A DNA stretch of 64,000 bases from the NCBI GenBank assembly GCA_963762435.1, contig CAVXLN010000015.1, positions 186,001-250,000 on the forward strand, written 5' to 3'. The position numbers were made by a program, and so were the translations under genes. Position 1 is the first letter of the stretch. Each line of letters starts with the position of its first letter. The stretch comes from JAXDMU01 sp963762435. Lineage in GTDB: Bacteria > Pseudomonadota > Alphaproteobacteria > ATCC43930 > CGMCC-115725. Under the pieces are notes generated by a model that did no database searches, had not been told where the DNA came from, and saw only the letters and a list, made by a program, of their open reading frames with translations. Below are positions 16,740-25,992 of the stretch, in pieces.

Positions 16740-17779
16740 GACGCCAGCGCCATCGGCCCATAGAGCTCGCGCTGCCAGGCGATGGTCCGCGCCAGGCCCT
16801 GATCGAGCGGGACGAATTCGGTCTTTGCGAACTCCGTGCAATAGCGGGACAGATCCAGCGACACGTCGCCCGGAGCGCCGGCCAGCGCCGCGCTTTGCTC
16901 CGGCACCGAGACCGGCACGTCGAGCACGCCGCCGATGGCGCGGGCGAGATCGAGAATGGTCGTGCTCGACCGGCCGCCCACATTATAGACCGCCTCGCGC
17001 CCATAGAGCAGGATCGACCAGAGCATCTCGACCGCATCGCTGAGATAGCAATAGGTGCGCTGGGCCGCCCCCTGATCCATGAGCGCGATGCGCTGCTCCA
17101 GCAGGCCTCGGCGGATCAGGCTGTTGAGCACGCGCTGGTCGTCCGGCCGCGTGCCCGGACCATAGGCCAAGGCCAGCCGGGCGATCCGGGCGGCGCGTCC
17201 TTGCCGGCGGAAGCCATGGCACAGCGCCTCGCCGGTCCGCTTGCCTTCGATATAGCAGGCGCGCGGATGGTCGGGGGCGGTGGTGCCGATATCGTCCTCG
17301 CGATGCGGCGCGTTGGCGGAGCCGCTATAGAGCTCGGACGTGCTGACGAACAGGAACTTGCCGTCCGTCGGCAGGCGCTCCAGCAGGGCGGCCGTCCCGA
17401 TCGTATTGAGCAGCACTGTCTTCGCCGGGTTTTCCAGGAACTTGCCGGGCTGGCCATAGCCCGCGGCATGGATCACATGCTCGGCCACCGGCAGCGTGTT
17501 GCAGGAGCTGGCATCGGCGAGGTCGGCGCGATGGTGCCGGATATTGGAGCCGTCGAGCAGCCCGGCGATCTCAGGCAGGGGTGCCGAATGGGTGACGGCC
17601 GTCACATCGATCGGCCGGCCAGTCTGCCGCATCCGGTGGCGCAGGCAAGCGACCAGCATGATGCCCAGCAAGCCCGAGGCGCCGGTGATGAGGATCGAGC
17701 TGCCGTCGAGCGGGCTGAGATCGACGGCGGCCGCGATGCGGGCCGCATCCTCGTCGATAAGCGTGATCAGGTCAGGCAT
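16736..17779 (-). CDS. NAD(P)-dependent sugar epimerase/dehydratase (extended SDR)
   Basis: A 347-residue extended SDR with the nucleotide-binding motif ITGASGLLGIMLV near residue 30, the serine region FLFVSTSELYSGS and the catalytic YIEGKR (Y-x3-K), followed by RLALAYGPGTRPDD, typical of UDP-glucuronate decarboxylase or dTDP-glucose dehydratase relatives. It acts on a nucleotide-activated sugar in the cytoplasm. It is not a PseB type, whose nucleotide motif differs. It overlaps both neighbours by a few bases (transketolase C-subunit upstream, glycosyltransferase downstream), so the four genes are one operon. Exact reaction cannot be assigned. Confidence 0.8.
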   Translation of the reverse strand: MPDLITLIDEDAARIAAAVDLSPLDGSSILITGASGLLGIMLVACLRHRMRQTGRPIDVTAVTHSAPLPEIAGLLDGSNIRHHRADLADASSCNTLPVAEHVIHAAGYGQPGKFLENPAKTVLLNTIGTAALLERLPTDGKFLFVSTSELYSGSANAPHREDDIGTTAPDHPRACYIEGKRTGEALCHGFRRQGRAARIARLALAYGPGTRPDDQRVLNSLIRRGLLEQRIALMDQGAAQRTYCYLSDAVEMLWSILLYGREAVYNVGGRSSTTILDLARAIGGVLDVPVSVPEQSAALAGAPGDVSLDLSRYCTEFAKTEFVPLDQGLARTIAWQRELYGPMALAS

Positions 17780-18659
17780 CGATCAGCATCTGCAATTCTT
17801 GGCGGAGCGCCTGGGCCGTGACGCCGATGGCGGCATCATGCTCCTCCTTCCGGCCGTAATTGCCGAGGAAGCGGCGCGGCACCCCGGCACAGCGCAGCAG
17901 CACCGGCTCGGGCCACATCGCCTCGGTCAGCTCGGCGGCGAGACCGCCGCGATAATAGGGCTCGCACAGGAAGATCTTGCGCGATGACGCATGCTCGCGC
18001 AGCGGTGCCGCGTCGAACGGGGTCACGGTCGAGTAATAGAGCAGTGTCACATCGAGCCCGGCTGTTGCCTCCTCGGCCGCGGCGAGCATGGGGCCGACGG
18101 CGACGACAGTCGCCTCGCTGCCTTGCTTCATCACGGTCGCCTGGGCGAAGCCGGTGCCGGCGCTCTCGCTGTTCTCGGTCTCGCTCAGGCGGAAATAAGT
18201 GGGCTTCGCATCGGCATAGGTCGCCTTCAGCAGCGCGTCGAACTCGCCAGCCGTGCCGGGCACCACGATCTCGAGGCCGGGCACTGAGCTCATGACCTGG
18301 ACATCGCCCGGGCAATGATGCGTGCAGCCGAGGGCGGCGTAATCGTAGGAGCCGCCGACGCTGACGAAATTGCCGCCCAATCCCTGATAGCCGAAATCGA
18401 TCTTGATCTGCTCCAGGCATCGCTCGACCAGGAACGGCGCGATGGTGTGGACGATCGGAATGAGGCCGGTCTTGGCCATGCCGGCAGCGAGGCTCACCGT
18501 CGCCTGCTCGAGGATGCCGATATTGTAGACCCGGTCCGGAAAGGCCTTGAACGCATCGCGGAAGCCGAACACGCCGATGTCGCCGAGCAGCAGCACCACC
18601 CGCTCGTCGGTCGCCAGCAGATGGCTGACCGTCGCCACGAATTGCTTGCGCATGCTCAT
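17772..18659 (-). CDS. Transketolase-like C-terminal subunit (split enzyme)
   Basis: A 295-residue protein matching the pyrimidine-binding and C-terminal domains of transketolase: LLLGDIGVFGFRDAFKAFPDRVYNIGILEQATVSLAAGMAKTG, where the glutamate of ILEQ is the residue that activates the thiamine cofactor, and VPGTAGEFDALLKATYADAKPTYFRL. The N-terminal half is the separate upstream gene, with a four-base overlap. Split transketolases occur in secondary and surface-sugar clusters, where they move two-carbon units onto unusual acceptors. The neighbouring epimerase and glycosyltransferase suggest the product is a sugar that is then activated and transferred. A housekeeping role is unlikely given the location. 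Confidence 0.85.
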   Translation of the reverse strand: MSMRKQFVATVSHLLATDERVVLLLGDIGVFGFRDAFKAFPDRVYNIGILEQATVSLAAGMAKTGLIPIVHTIAPFLVERCLEQIKIDFGYQGLGGNFVSVGGSYDYAALGCTHHCPGDVQVMSSVPGLEIVVPGTAGEFDALLKATYADAKPTYFRLSETENSESAGTGFAQATVMKQGSEATVVAVGPMLAAAEEATAGLDVTLLYYSTVTPFDAAPLREHASSRKIFLCEPYYRGGLAAELTEAMWPEPVLLRCAGVPRRFLGNYGRKEEHDAAIGVTAQALRQELQMLIDA

Positions 18660-19501
18660 ATCAGCGCCTCCAGCAGGGAAGGCAGCTCTGCCCGGGTCGG
18701 GCTGCGATGGTGCCAGGCCGGCTCGTTCTCCATCGGCAGGCAGCCATAGCCCTTGATCGTGTTGGCGATGATGCAGACGGGCCTCTCGCCGGCAGGGGCC
18801 CAGCTCAAAGCCTGATGGAGGGCCGCGTGGTCATGGCCGTTCACCTCGCGCACCGCGAAGCCGAAGGCCTCGAACTTGGCGCCGATATCGCCCAGCGCCA
18901 GCGCCCGGTCGGTCGAATGATTGTAATCGACGATGCAACGGAGATTGCTCAGCCGATGATGGGCCGCGAGTGCCGCCGCTTCCCAGATGGTGCCTTCGTT
19001 GCATTCGCCGTCGCCGACGATCGAGAAGACCCGCGCCGGCACGCGCTGGATGCGCAGCCCCAACGCCATGCCCACGCTGATCGGAAAGCCGTGCCCGAGC
19101 GAGCCCGTCGAGGCCTCGACACCCGGCACCTTGCTGCTGTCGGGGTGACCGCCGAGCAGGCTGTCGAAATTCCCGAAATCGTCGAGCAGTGCCGCAGGGA
19201 AGAAGCCCTTCGCGGCGAGGACCGCATAGAGGCCGAGCGACGCATGGCCCTTGCTCAGCACGAACCGGTCGCGCCTGGGTGTCGCAGCCGTCGCGGGCGT
19301 GACATTCAGCACGCGGTCATAGAGCACCCAGAGGATGTCGAGGATCGACAAGGCGCTGGGAATATGTCCTTCGCCCCGGGCTGCCGCGACTTCGATGATG
19401 CGCCGGCGCAGGCCGCGGATGGCGGTCGCTTCGGTCTTTCGCGCTCGGCGTGCCGCCGGAGCCTCGCTGCCGGAGATCTCCATCGCCAATTCAAGGGCCA
19501 T
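18656..19501 (-). CDS. Transketolase-like N-terminal (thiamine diphosphate-binding) subunit
   Basis: A 281-residue protein covering only the PP domain of transketolase. It shows GEGHIPSALSILDILWVLYD, the RDRFVLSKGHASLGLYAVLAAKG block, GSLGHGFPISVGMALG, and the thiamine diphosphate signature IVGDGECNEGTIWEAAA ending in VDYNHS. It is the first gene of a minus-strand operon (19501 to 15006) and is divergent from the methyltransferase gene at 19612, with about 110 bases between them for two promoters. The halves together equal one full transketolase. Confidence 0.87.
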   Translation of the reverse strand: MALELAMEISGSEAPAARRARKTEATAIRGLRRRIIEVAAARGEGHIPSALSILDILWVLYDRVLNVTPATAATPRRDRFVLSKGHASLGLYAVLAAKGFFPAALLDDFGNFDSLLGGHPDSSKVPGVEASTGSLGHGFPISVGMALGLRIQRVPARVFSIVGDGECNEGTIWEAAALAAHHRLSNLRCIVDYNHSTDRALALGDIGAKFEAFGFAVREVNGHDHAALHQALSWAPAGERPVCIIANTIKGYGCLPMENEPAWHHRSPTRAELPSLLEALI

Positions 19502-19611
19502 CGCTGTCGACCTTCGTTGCCTAGATCCTGATCTCTAGTTCAAGGTCTTTAACGTTTTAATAAAATGACCGGCATAGCGTGGGGCCGAACTGCGGAGATC
19601 GGCAGCCGGCC

Positions 19612-20877
19612 ATGTCAGTCAACAGCTCGGATTACGTGAGATTCGTCGAGAACAGGATTCTCGAGGAAAGCAGCTACCTGACGAGCGTCTCGACCGACCT
19701 CGACGACTATGTCGCCGAGATGGTCGAGGTGCGGACCGGCGGCGCCTGGCGCCAGAACCGGATGATGCAGGTGCCTTTGGCGTTCCGGCTCCATCCGGAT
19801 CGAAGCTGGCTCACGGTCGGCGATATGGGGCGGGACGGGATCATCCTGATCCATAACGGCATCCGGAACGTGGTGCCGACCTCGCTCAACGGCGTCGTCC
19901 TGGCGCAGCTGCAGGCGGCCGGCCTGATCGAGCGGTTCGGCATCGAGAATGCGGAGCGCATGTCGCGGGACGATGGTGCCTTCGACTATGTGCTGTGCAA
20001 GCAAAGCCTGCATCACATGCAACGACCCTTCGTCGCGATCTATGAGATGCTGCGCGTATCGCGTCGCGCCGTCGTGCTGATCGAGCCGCAGGATCGGCGG
20101 GAGGCGGGACAATCCTTCATTCCCGCACCCTATTACGAATCGGCGGGAAACTTCGTCCACAGCATCTCCAAGGGTGAGTTGGCGAAGCTTGCGATCGGCG
20201 CCAATCTGCCGGCGATCGGGTTTCTCGAATTCAACGAGGCCTATACGGAGCAGTCGGAATCAGCACCGGCGACCGAAGAGTGCGCAGCCTTCCGCGCGAT
20301 GCAGGCCCAGCTGGCCGCACGCGATGCGCAGGCCGAGCGCGGCGAGCGCGGCTATGACCGGCTGACCGCCGTGCTGTTCCACGAGGCGCCGGACGCGGAG
20401 CTCGCCCAGGCGCTCGCGGCATGCGGCCTCGTCATCGAGGCGCTGCCCGGCAACCCCTATGCACCCGATGCAAGGCGGCGGCTGCCCTGGTCCCTCTTCG
20501 CGGAACCGATCGCCCGGCTCGCCGCGGAGGGCGGCTATCTCTGGGGCATCGGCGAGGATTTCGGGTATCTGTGGATGATCTATCCGGAGATCGAGGCTCT
20601 GCTGCGGTCAGGCACCGTCAAGCTGGTCGATCGGTCCGGCAGCACCAATCTCGCCCGGATCCTCGACTATCTGCCGAAAGGCGCGCGCCCGGCCTCCGAC
20701 ATTCTGAACTACGAGATCCACGCGCCTGCCGTCCTGGCCGAGGATCAGGCGCCGATCGTGATGACCAGCCTGGCAGAGAAGACGCGTCGGGCCATGAGCG
20801 CCGATGCCCCCGGCATGGGCATCGCGGCGGACAGGATCATCGATATCGGCTATCCGGGGCTCGCCCGGGTGGATTGA
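19612..20877 (+). CDS. SAM-dependent methyltransferase-like protein
   Basis: A 421-residue protein starting at ATG 19612 (a GTG 11 codons upstream is less likely). The segment DDGAFDYVLCKQSLHHMQRPFVAIYEMLRVSRRAVVLIEPQD is the post-motif II region of class I methyltransferases of the Methyltransf_11 type. Motif I is degenerate (LTVGDMGRDGIIL instead of a GxGxG loop), so SAM binding may be altered. The C-terminal ~190 residues (LRRPWSL-like PWSLFAEPIARLAAEGGYLWGIGEDFGYLWMIYPEIEALL) are not recognised. It is a single-gene unit within the glycan locus, so sugar methylation is the likely theme, but activity is not certain. Confidence 0.6.
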   Translation: MSVNSSDYVRFVENRILEESSYLTSVSTDLDDYVAEMVEVRTGGAWRQNRMMQVPLAFRLHPDRSWLTVGDMGRDGIILIHNGIRNVVPTSLNGVVLAQLQAAGLIERFGIENAERMSRDDGAFDYVLCKQSLHHMQRPFVAIYEMLRVSRRAVVLIEPQDRREAGQSFIPAPYYESAGNFVHSISKGELAKLAIGANLPAIGFLEFNEAYTEQSESAPATEECAAFRAMQAQLAARDAQAERGERGYDRLTAVLFHEAPDAELAQALAACGLVIEALPGNPYAPDARRRLPWSLFAEPIARLAAEGGYLWGIGEDFGYLWMIYPEIEALLRSGTVKLVDRSGSTNLARILDYLPKGARPASDILNYEIHAPAVLAEDQAPIVMTSLAEKTRRAMSADAPGMGIAADRIIDIGYPGLARVD

Positions 20878-20925
20878 TCCGGCGCGTCGGCAGCACTCGG
20901 TTAGCCCAGCGGCGATCGCGGAAAC

Positions 20926-21684
20926 TTAGTCGATCACGAGATACGAGGTCCGCGCATTGTAACGATACCGTTTGATGGCGAAGCGATCGAGGCCCAGCGC
21001 CTCTTTCAAGGCCATCGTCTCGCCCGGCGTGGCGTGGTCGGCAAGCTCGTCGAAGCCCAATACCGTGCCCTTCGTCACCCGGTCCCGGATGAGATTGAGG
21101 CACGCCACGGTCGGCTGATAGATGTCGAGGTCGAAATAGGCGAGCGCGATCATCGTTTCCGGGTTCTGCGCGAGATAGCCGGGCAAGGTTTCTGTCACGT
21201 CGCCTTTGACGATTTCGAACTTGCGGATGTGCGGCTGCGGGCTCTCCTGCTCTTGCAGAGCGAGGATCGTTTCCAGGTAGTGCTCGTAGCCGGAGGTCGT
21301 GGCATAGGCGCCACGATGCATCTGATCGCCATCCTCGGCTTCGACCGACGGAAATCCGGCGAAAGTGTCGAACGCGACGACTTTCCTCAGACGGGCGAAG
21401 GGCTCGTAGATGCCGCGGAAGGCAGAGTAGAGCGCGGCGTTCTGGCCCCAGCGGCAGCCGAACTCCATGACGACGCCCTGCACCTCCAGGATCTTCTGAT
21501 AAAGAAAATCCATGAACAGGATGCGCGACAGGGTCTGCGGCGTGAGGAAGAGTCCCAAATTCGGCAGCATCTCCGCGTCCGGAATCGGGCATGAGCGCAT
21601 GAGGTCGACGAGTTTCTGCCGACGGCCCTGCTCATCGGCGGCACCGTATGTCACGAGCTTGAACGGGTTCTTGTCGTCGGACAT
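20926..21684 (-). CDS. TylF/MycF-like O-methyltransferase
   Basis: A 252-residue protein from ATG 21684; a TTG two codons upstream is less likely. The central VVMEFGCRWGQNAALYSAFRGIYEPFARLRKVVAFDTFAGFP carries the SAM-binding region of the macrocin/dTDP-6-deoxyhexose O-methyltransferase family. The metal-linked acidic motif appears in ALAYFDLDIYQPTVACLNLIRDRVTKGTVLGFDELADH. The family uses Mg2+ and SAM to methylate sugar hydroxyls. It is the last of a minus-strand set (epimerase, methyltransferase, this gene) with short spacers of 14 and 17 bases. The target sugar is unknown. Confidence 0.78.
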   Translation of the reverse strand: MSDDKNPFKLVTYGAADEQGRRQKLVDLMRSCPIPDAEMLPNLGLFLTPQTLSRILFMDFLYQKILEVQGVVMEFGCRWGQNAALYSAFRGIYEPFARLRKVVAFDTFAGFPSVEAEDGDQMHRGAYATTSGYEHYLETILALQEQESPQPHIRKFEIVKGDVTETLPGYLAQNPETMIALAYFDLDIYQPTVACLNLIRDRVTKGTVLGFDELADHATPGETMALKEALGLDRFAIKRYRYNARTSYLVID

Positions 21685-21701
21685 GGGCAATGGGCTCGCT
21701 T

Positions 21702-22652
21702 CTAGACGGTCGGCGACCAGACGATGACGGAGCAGCCTTCGATAAACAGGCTGCCGGTCATGGTACGGCGGGCCATATGGATGTTGATCCGGCCATCTTG
21801 CTCCAAAGCGCGCAAATAGCCGAGCAGGCCATTGAGGTAGTTACGGCGCTTGAAATAGGCGATCGACAGGAAGTCGAGCAGATTGCTCTCGTCGAGCAGC
21901 TCGGCGATCGGTTCGATATGGATGCAGATCGACGGCCGGCTGTTGAGAAGATAGTTGATGAAGGGCTGGAAACGATCACCCGTCTGCTCGAGCGAGGCGG
22001 CGGTATAGACCGCGGCACCCGGCGCCAGCTTGAAGCCCTCGTCGGGCGTGAAATAGTCGAAGCGCTGCCCGTAGAGCTTGGTGTCGACCCCGGCTTCTCG
22101 CAGCCGACCGAGGATCTTCTGCGACGCCTCGGTCCAGTCGAGCCCCCAGAGCGTCGCATGTGGATTGACGGCACGGACGCGGAAGAGATTGTGCCCGGTC
22201 CCGCAGCCGAACTCGTAGACGCTTTCCTTGTCGCGGAGATATTTGTCGAACAGCCAATCCTGGATCGCGAAGAACAGCCGCTCCTCGAATTGGCGATGGA
22301 GCGGCGCGATCAGCTCCTGCTTCCAGCGCACCACCTCATGCTTGCCGAAATAGCCTGGCGTCAGAGAGGCGGGATCGAAATCGCGGCCGATCTTGTCGAG
22401 ATGGGCACCCCAGCCGGCCTCCCATTGATCGAGCCGCGCCTCGCCCGACCGCGGCAGCTCGCGGTGATAGAGCGTCTCGATGATCTGGCGCAGGCGATAA
22501 TCGCGCTCGGCCGGCCCGAGGGCGCGATAGCGGAAATCATAGGCACGGATGCGGTCGGCGACATAGGCGCTCGGCGCCTCGCCGAAGGCGGCCGCGAAAT
22601 CGTCTGGGGTCAGAAGCCGCGGCCGTTCTGCGATCGCGCCGTCAGCTTGCAT
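21702..22652 (-). CDS. Class I SAM-dependent methyltransferase
   Basis: About 316 residues from ATG 22652; a GTG at 22664 would add four. The canonical SAM motif is SVYEFGCGTGHNLFRVRAVNPHATLWGLDWTEASQKIL near residue 150. The N-terminal ~120 residues (FAAAFGEAPSAYVADRIRAYDFRYRALGPAERDYRLRQIIETLYHRELP) are helical and not recognised. The gene lies 14 bases after the epimerase gene, in the same orientation, and is followed by another methyltransferase. It probably modifies a nucleotide sugar or glycan of this locus. Confidence 0.72.
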   Translation of the reverse strand: MQADGAIAERPRLLTPDDFAAAFGEAPSAYVADRIRAYDFRYRALGPAERDYRLRQIIETLYHRELPRSGEARLDQWEAGWGAHLDKIGRDFDPASLTPGYFGKHEVVRWKQELIAPLHRQFEERLFFAIQDWLFDKYLRDKESVYEFGCGTGHNLFRVRAVNPHATLWGLDWTEASQKILGRLREAGVDTKLYGQRFDYFTPDEGFKLAPGAAVYTAASLEQTGDRFQPFINYLLNSRPSICIHIEPIAELLDESNLLDFLSIAYFKRRNYLNGLLGYLRALEQDGRINIHMARRTMTGSLFIEGCSVIVWSPTV

Positions 22653-22666
22653 CGTCGCATCCACGC

Positions 22667-23596
22667 TCAGAACACCACATTCGCATCGGTGCTGGTTGGG
22701 CGATAGAAGCTGTAGAGCTTGACCAGCTCCTCGATCGTTTCCTTCAGCCCGATCGTGCAATCGAAGCCCAGCGCGCGGATCTTCTTGAACGAGACATTGA
22801 AGTTGCGCGAATCCTTGTCGGCCAGCACGCTGTTGATCACGTCGCATTCGACATGCTTTTTGATCTCGTCGGCGATCTGCTGCTTGCTGTAGTTCAGGTC
22901 GTTGCTGCCGACATTGAACATGCTGCCGCGCATCCGGTCCTGCTTGTCGATCGCCATCAGATAGCCGCGCACGCAATCATCGATGTGAATGAAGGTGCGC
23001 TTGGCGTCGGCGTGATAGAGCACTAGGCTGCGATCGATGATGGCGCGGGCGACGAAATCATTGACCAGCAGGTTCGAGCGCATGCGGGGGGCGACACCCA
23101 TCACCGTCGCCATGCGCAGTGCGATCGTGTTCGGATGATCGTCGAGGCAGATATTCTCGGCCGCCTGCTTGGTCTTGGTGTACATGCCGGCCGGGTGAAG
23201 CACGGTCTCTTCATCGACCTCGATCTCGGGCGCCACCTCATACATCGCCGTGGTCGAGGCGAAGATCAGCAGCTGCTCCTTCGACATGCTCTTCACCATG
23301 GTGCGGGTCGCCTCGACATTGACGGCGAGCGCTACGCCCGGATTGGCGACGCAGGCGGGAAAGCCGCTCAAGCCCGCGAGATGGATGACGACATCATGCT
23401 CGCGGATCACCGACCGCAAATCGTCGCGAATATCCTTGCGCAGAATGCTCAGCTTCGGGTTGGTCGTTAGATGCAGGATCGGCGTGAAGCCGAAATAGAA
23501 GGTGTCGAGCACGGTGACATCGCAACCGCGCGCCAACAGCGCCTCGGTGATCTTGATGCCTTTATAGCCTGCTCCACCCGTGACCAAGACTCTCAT
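22667..23596 (-). CDS. NAD-dependent sugar epimerase/dehydratase (extended SDR)
   Basis: A 309-residue protein with a GGAGG ribosome-binding site at the chosen ATG. The Rossmann motif is VLVTGGAGYKGIKITEALLARG; the serine region is FASTTAMYEV and the catalytic pair is MYTKTK (Y-x3-K). RTFIHIDDCVRGYLMAID is the typical nucleotide-sugar epimerase C-terminal block. The catalytic loop GGAGYKG differs slightly from the common GGAGYIG. It heads a minus-strand operon with two methyltransferases. Which sugar it converts is not clear. Confidence 0.8.
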   Translation of the reverse strand: MRVLVTGGAGYKGIKITEALLARGCDVTVLDTFYFGFTPILHLTTNPKLSILRKDIRDDLRSVIREHDVVIHLAGLSGFPACVANPGVALAVNVEATRTMVKSMSKEQLLIFASTTAMYEVAPEIEVDEETVLHPAGMYTKTKQAAENICLDDHPNTIALRMATVMGVAPRMRSNLLVNDFVARAIIDRSLVLYHADAKRTFIHIDDCVRGYLMAIDKQDRMRGSMFNVGSNDLNYSKQQIADEIKKHVECDVINSVLADKDSRNFNVSFKKIRALGFDCTIGLKETIEELVKLYSFYRPTSTDANVVF

Positions 23597-23703
23597 GAAT
23601 TGCCTCCGATGCCGGAAAACGGCACGCTTTCTCGAGGCAGCATCGCGCTGCACGCTTAAGGAAGGGTTTCCGGCATTTTGCTAAAATCCCGGCGGTGCCA
23701 AGC

Positions 23704-24858
23704 TCAATGGCAATAGAGGTTGGTGTCGTAGAGCCAGGGCGTGAATTGCCGGAGCGACAGGCGGTAATCCGGCCGCATCCGCCGGATCCGGGCCGGCAGC
23801 GCGAACAGATCCTCGGTCTGGTGATAGGCCGAGACGCACAGGCCGGGGCGATGGGCCTCGATCTGGCCGGCGGCGCCGTCGAGTGCCGCCGTTTCCGAGC
23901 CTTCGACATCGAGCTTGATCGCGGTGACGGGCCGGTCGACCGCCTGATCGACCGCGGTCACCTCGATGGCGATCTCGCCGGCATCGCTGACATAGCTGCC
24001 CTGGTCGTTGCCGGCGGCGAAGCGCAGCGTGCGCCGGTCGGAATAAAGCCCCTGCCGGAACAGCTGCACGCCGCTCAGGTGGCGGGTCCGTGCTTCGAGC
24101 TTGGCGAAATTCTCGGCGTCCGGCTCGAAGGCAAAGATCTGGTCGTAGTCGGAGCCGTGGCTCTCGACGAAGCGCAGCACCGTGTCGCCGTCATAGGCGC
24201 CGCCATCGACATAGACATGGCCGGCTTCGCGGCCGAGCCAGTCCGGCTCGCCGCCGGCGAGGCTCGCCTCGTGCGCCGCTTCGAGATAGCGCCGCTCGCC
24301 GGTCAGGCGGAACAGCAGCACGCTGCGAAAGACGGCGCGGCTGAGATCATCCGCGAGGCTAGCGGCGAAATCATCCCATTCGGCGCGCCGGTTCCAGGCG
24401 GATTCGGCGAGGTCCTCATAGAATTTCGCCTGCACGGTCGGATAGGCGAAACCGGTGCGGCGATAGGCATGGATGAGGCTCAGCCAATCGATGCCGGCAG
24501 TGTCGCAATAGGCGCTGAAATGGGCGGCCGCCCCCTTGCTCTCGACCATCATCAGGGCCAGCAGGCCCGTGTGCCGGCGCTTGAGCTCCTCGAGCGCCGC
24601 TTCCGCCACGATCGGAAATCGATCGAGCGAACCGCCGGCGGATTTGTTGTCGCACACGGCGACGATATCGAGATCGGCCGCCTGCCGGGCGAAGGCTCGG
24701 GCATAAGGTGTGGCACCCACGAGCACGATCGGCCGGCCCGCCGGCTCGAGCGCAGCAGCTCGGTCATCTTCGAACAGGCGGAAGGATGGGCGTTCCGAAC
24801 GCCCCCAGCGCTCGACCAGCCTGTCGAGCCGCCGCCGCTCCGTCGCGTCATCCAACAT
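23704..24858 (-). CDS. FkbM-family methyltransferase with N-terminal extension (copy 2)
   Basis: About 384 residues from ATG 24858; the frame continues upstream without a better start. The C-terminal domain is FkbM type: HVYVDGGAYDGDTVLRFVESHG, QIFAFEPDAENFAKL and AIKLDVEGSETAALDGAAGQIE. The N-terminal ~190 residues contain a Rossmann-like IVLVGATPYARAFARQAADLDIVAVCDNKSAG. Length and domain order equal those of the protein at 13849-15000, so the two are paralogues. It stands alone on the minus strand, divergent from the FabH-like gene, and presumably methylates a glycan hydroxyl. Confidence 0.8.
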   Translation of the reverse strand: MLDDATERRRLDRLVERWGRSERPSFRLFEDDRAAALEPAGRPIVLVGATPYARAFARQAADLDIVAVCDNKSAGGSLDRFPIVAEAALEELKRRHTGLLALMMVESKGAAAHFSAYCDTAGIDWLSLIHAYRRTGFAYPTVQAKFYEDLAESAWNRRAEWDDFAASLADDLSRAVFRSVLLFRLTGERRYLEAAHEASLAGGEPDWLGREAGHVYVDGGAYDGDTVLRFVESHGSDYDQIFAFEPDAENFAKLEARTRHLSGVQLFRQGLYSDRRTLRFAAGNDQGSYVSDAGEIAIEVTAVDQAVDRPVTAIKLDVEGSETAALDGAAGQIEAHRPGLCVSAYHQTEDLFALPARIRRMRPDYRLSLRQFTPWLYDTNLYCH

Positions 24859-24957
24859 GCCCGATCCTCGCCCAGCCGCTACATTGCATTTGCTTGAAAC
24901 TTGAGGCATCAGCGTTAACGCGCCGTAAAAGCAGGACAGCGCAGGATCGAGCGAGGA

Positions 24958-25992
24958 ATGAGGGGAGTCGGAACGCCCGAGATGCGCGCCAGGATCGCCG
25001 CCATCGCCTACCATTTGCCCGAGGCCGTGCTAGACAACGCCGAGCTTGCGCGCCTAAACCCGCGCTTCCGCGCGGACAAGATCACGGCGAAGACCGGGAT
25101 CGACCGGCGCCACATCGCGGCCAAGGGCGAGACGGCCGGCGATCTTGCCGTGGCCGCGGCGGAACGGCTCCTGACCGAGACCGGCAACGCGCGCGACGGC
25201 ATCGACTACCTGATCTTCTGCACTCAGGCACCCGACTACGTGCTGCCGACGACGGCCTGTGTCATCCATCGCCGGCTGGGCCTGCGGCCGGGGGCAGGGG
25301 CGATCGACATCAATCTCGGCTGCTCGGGCTATGTCTATGGGCTGGGGCTGGCGCAAGGGCTGATCCTGGCGGGCCAGGCGCGGCGCGTGCTGCTGCTGAC
25401 GGCCGACACCTACAGCAAATTCATCGATGTGGACGATCTGAGCGTGCGCAGCATCTTCGGCGACGGCGCGGCGGCGACCTTTGTCGAAGCTGCGGCTGAG
25501 GGTGCCGTCGGGCTCGGGCCTTTCGCCTATGGCACCGATGGCCATGGGGCGGAGCATCTCATCGTGCCGACGGGCGGTGCCCGCGATCCCGAAGGGGCCG
25601 AGGGCGCACACTACACCATCGGCACCGGCGAGACGCGGCGCGGCAGGCCGCTCCATATGAACGGGCCGGAAGTCTTCAATTTCACGCTCGGCGCCGTCCC
25701 GGCGCTGGTGCAGGAGATCCTGGGCAAGGCCGATCTCGGCCTCGACGGCATCGATCTCTTCGTCTTCCACCAGGCCAATGCCACCATGCTCGAGGCGCTG
25801 CGCCGCAAGATCGCGATCCCGGAGGAGAAATTCTTCGTCGATCTCGATGGTGGCAACACGGTGGGATCGACCATCCCGATGGCACTCAGGCGTGCCGAGA
25901 CGGCCGGCCGTCTCCGGCCCGGCATGCGCGTCATGCTGGTGGGCTTCGGCGTCGGCTATTCCTGGGCCGCGACCACGCTCGTCTGGGGGTGA
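24958..25992 (+). CDS. FabH-like 3-oxoacyl-ACP synthase III (copy 1)
   Basis: A 344-residue thiolase-fold protein starting at ATG 24958 (or 24982, MRARIAAIAYHLP). The ketoacyl synthase III triad is complete: Cys122 in NLGCSGYVYG, His271 in FHQANATMLE and Asn300 in GGNTVGSTIP. The family condenses an acyl-CoA starter with malonyl-ACP, or in tailoring clusters transfers acyl groups. A second FabH-like gene lies at 32078-33151 beside a dedicated ACP and two reductases. This points to a specialised acyl chain rather than membrane lipid synthesis. Its last 37 bases overlap the convergent hydrolase gene. Confidence 0.85.
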   Translation: MRGVGTPEMRARIAAIAYHLPEAVLDNAELARLNPRFRADKITAKTGIDRRHIAAKGETAGDLAVAAAERLLTETGNARDGIDYLIFCTQAPDYVLPTTACVIHRRLGLRPGAGAIDINLGCSGYVYGLGLAQGLILAGQARRVLLLTADTYSKFIDVDDLSVRSIFGDGAAATFVEAAAEGAVGLGPFAYGTDGHGAEHLIVPTGGARDPEGAEGAHYTIGTGETRRGRPLHMNGPEVFNFTLGAVPALVQEILGKADLGLDGIDLFVFHQANATMLEALRRKIAIPEEKFFVDLDGGNTVGSTIPMALRRAETAGRLRPGMRVMLVGFGVGYSWAATTLVWG

